Shown here piece after piece: positions 32,487 through 33,031 of a stretch of 33,031 nt of DNA. Numbering within the stretch: position 1 is the first letter of the stretch; each line of letters begins with the position of its first letter. Under the pieces are notes generated by a model, which saw only the letters and a list, made by a program, of their open reading frames with translations, had not been told where the DNA came from and did no database searches. The DNA is taken from positions 1 through 33,031 of the forward strand of contig NZ_JAATEM010000047.1 in the NCBI RefSeq assembly GCF_012034205.1. Direction: 5' to 3'. The stretch is from Streptomyces composti. Its GTDB lineage: Bacteria; Actinomycetota; Actinomycetes; Streptomycetales; Streptomycetaceae. The translations under genes and the position numbers were made by a program.

Positions 32487-33031
32487 ATGAGCGCAGCAGA
32501 CCCCTCCTCGCTCGGCCGCGCCCCGGTCAAGGTTCTGCTCGCCGATGACGAGCACCTTGTCCGGTCCGGGTTCAAGATGCTGATCGATGTCGAGGACGAC
32601 GTCGAAGTCGTCGGTGAAGCCACCGACGGCGCCCAGACCGTGGAGCGGGCCCGTGCGACCCGGCCGGACGTCGTGCTCATGGACATCCGTATGCCCAGGC
32701 TGGACGGGATCCAGGCAACCGAGCAGATCGTCAGGACACCGGGCCTGGACCATGTGCGGGTACTGATCCTCACCACCTACGAGACAGACGCGTACGTCTT
32801 CGAAGCCCTCCAGGCCGGTGCCAGCGGATTCCTCCTCAAAGACGCCGGGCCGGCCGAACTGCTCCACGCCATCCGGGTCGTGGCCGCCGGCGACGCACTG
32901 CTCGCACCACGGATCACCCGCCGCCTGATCGGACAGTTCACCACACAGCGGGCCGCCGCACAGGCCGCCGAACAACAGCTGTCCGTACTCACCCAGCGCG
33001 AGCGTGAGGTACTGGCACTGGTCGGCCTAGG
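32487..33031 (+). CDS. NarL/FixJ-type response regulator, cut by the window end
   Basis: The first 181 residues are present. The receiver domain has D20, D21, the phospho-acceptor D66 (VVLMDIRMP), T96-T97 (LILTTYE) and K118 (FLLKDAG). A linker leads to the start of a LuxR-type HTH (LTQREREVLALVGL, from about residue 168), where the window ends. Members are usually paired with a histidine kinase gene, which would lie outside the window. The target genes are unknown. Confidence 0.93.
   Translation, partial: MSAADPSSLGRAPVKVLLADDEHLVRSGFKMLIDVEDDVEVVGEATDGAQTVERARATRPDVVLMDIRMPRLDGIQATEQIVRTPGLDHVRVLILTTYETDAYVFEALQAGASGFLLKDAGPAELLHAIRVVAAGDALLAPRITRRLIGQFTTQRAAAQAAEQQLSVLTQREREVLALVGL

Overview
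The window looks like Streptomyces or a close relative: GC is very high, codon third positions are almost all G or C, start codons include GTG and TTG, and operons are packed with 4-base stop/start overlaps. A tap-tpg pair (16593-19296), whose products cap the ends of linear Streptomyces replicons, says that the replicon is linear (a chromosome arm or a linear plasmid). A DEAH helicase with C-terminal helicase-associated repeats at 448-2844 resembles the helicase-like genes often found next to Streptomyces telomeres, so the left edge may be subtelomeric; the telomere itself cannot be shown from this window.

Layout. (1) 1-3040: hairpin-rich leader, inward-reading helicase, tiny acidic ORF, hairpin. 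(2) 3239-16256: a biosynthetic island. A 54-aa very acidic peptide gene (10359-10523) with a strong ribosome binding site heads a leftward operon: TPR protein, MATE exporter, PQQ-type beta-propeller, M3-family peptidase, O-methyltransferase, SDR. Every junction after the peptide gene is an overlap or a gap of a few bases. Around it lie an aldo/keto reductase, a DAO-family flavoprotein, a cytochrome P450 and a DegT-type aminotransferase. I read this as a possible ribosomal-peptide (RiPP-like) or peptide-carrier pathway without any class-defining RiPP enzyme that I recognise; the product is unknown. (3) 16593-19296: tpg and tap. (4) 19447-20690: two small hypothetical genes. (5) 20887-28988: a Mu/Tn7/Tn5053-like transposition operon: a DDE transposase (TniA/TnsB type), a TniB-type AAA+ ATPase, a second AAA+ ATPase, then two paralogous proteins that appear to be AAA-like but have lost the P-loop and Walker B acids, with HTH proteins between and after them. 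No TniQ is recognisable. Repeats at 29134-29272, and a related motif at 20743-20762, are candidate element ends. (6) 29473-31702: remnants of an IS110-type and an IS982-type transposase flanking a sugar O-acetyltransferase gene. (7) 31971-33031: a small unknown ORF and a NarL-type response regulator cut by the window edge, with a promoter placed for a leaderless transcript.

The two most interesting items are the peptide-headed biosynthetic operon and the transposition operon with two intact and two degenerate AAA-like proteins. All functional statements come from reading motifs by eye; no database search was possible.
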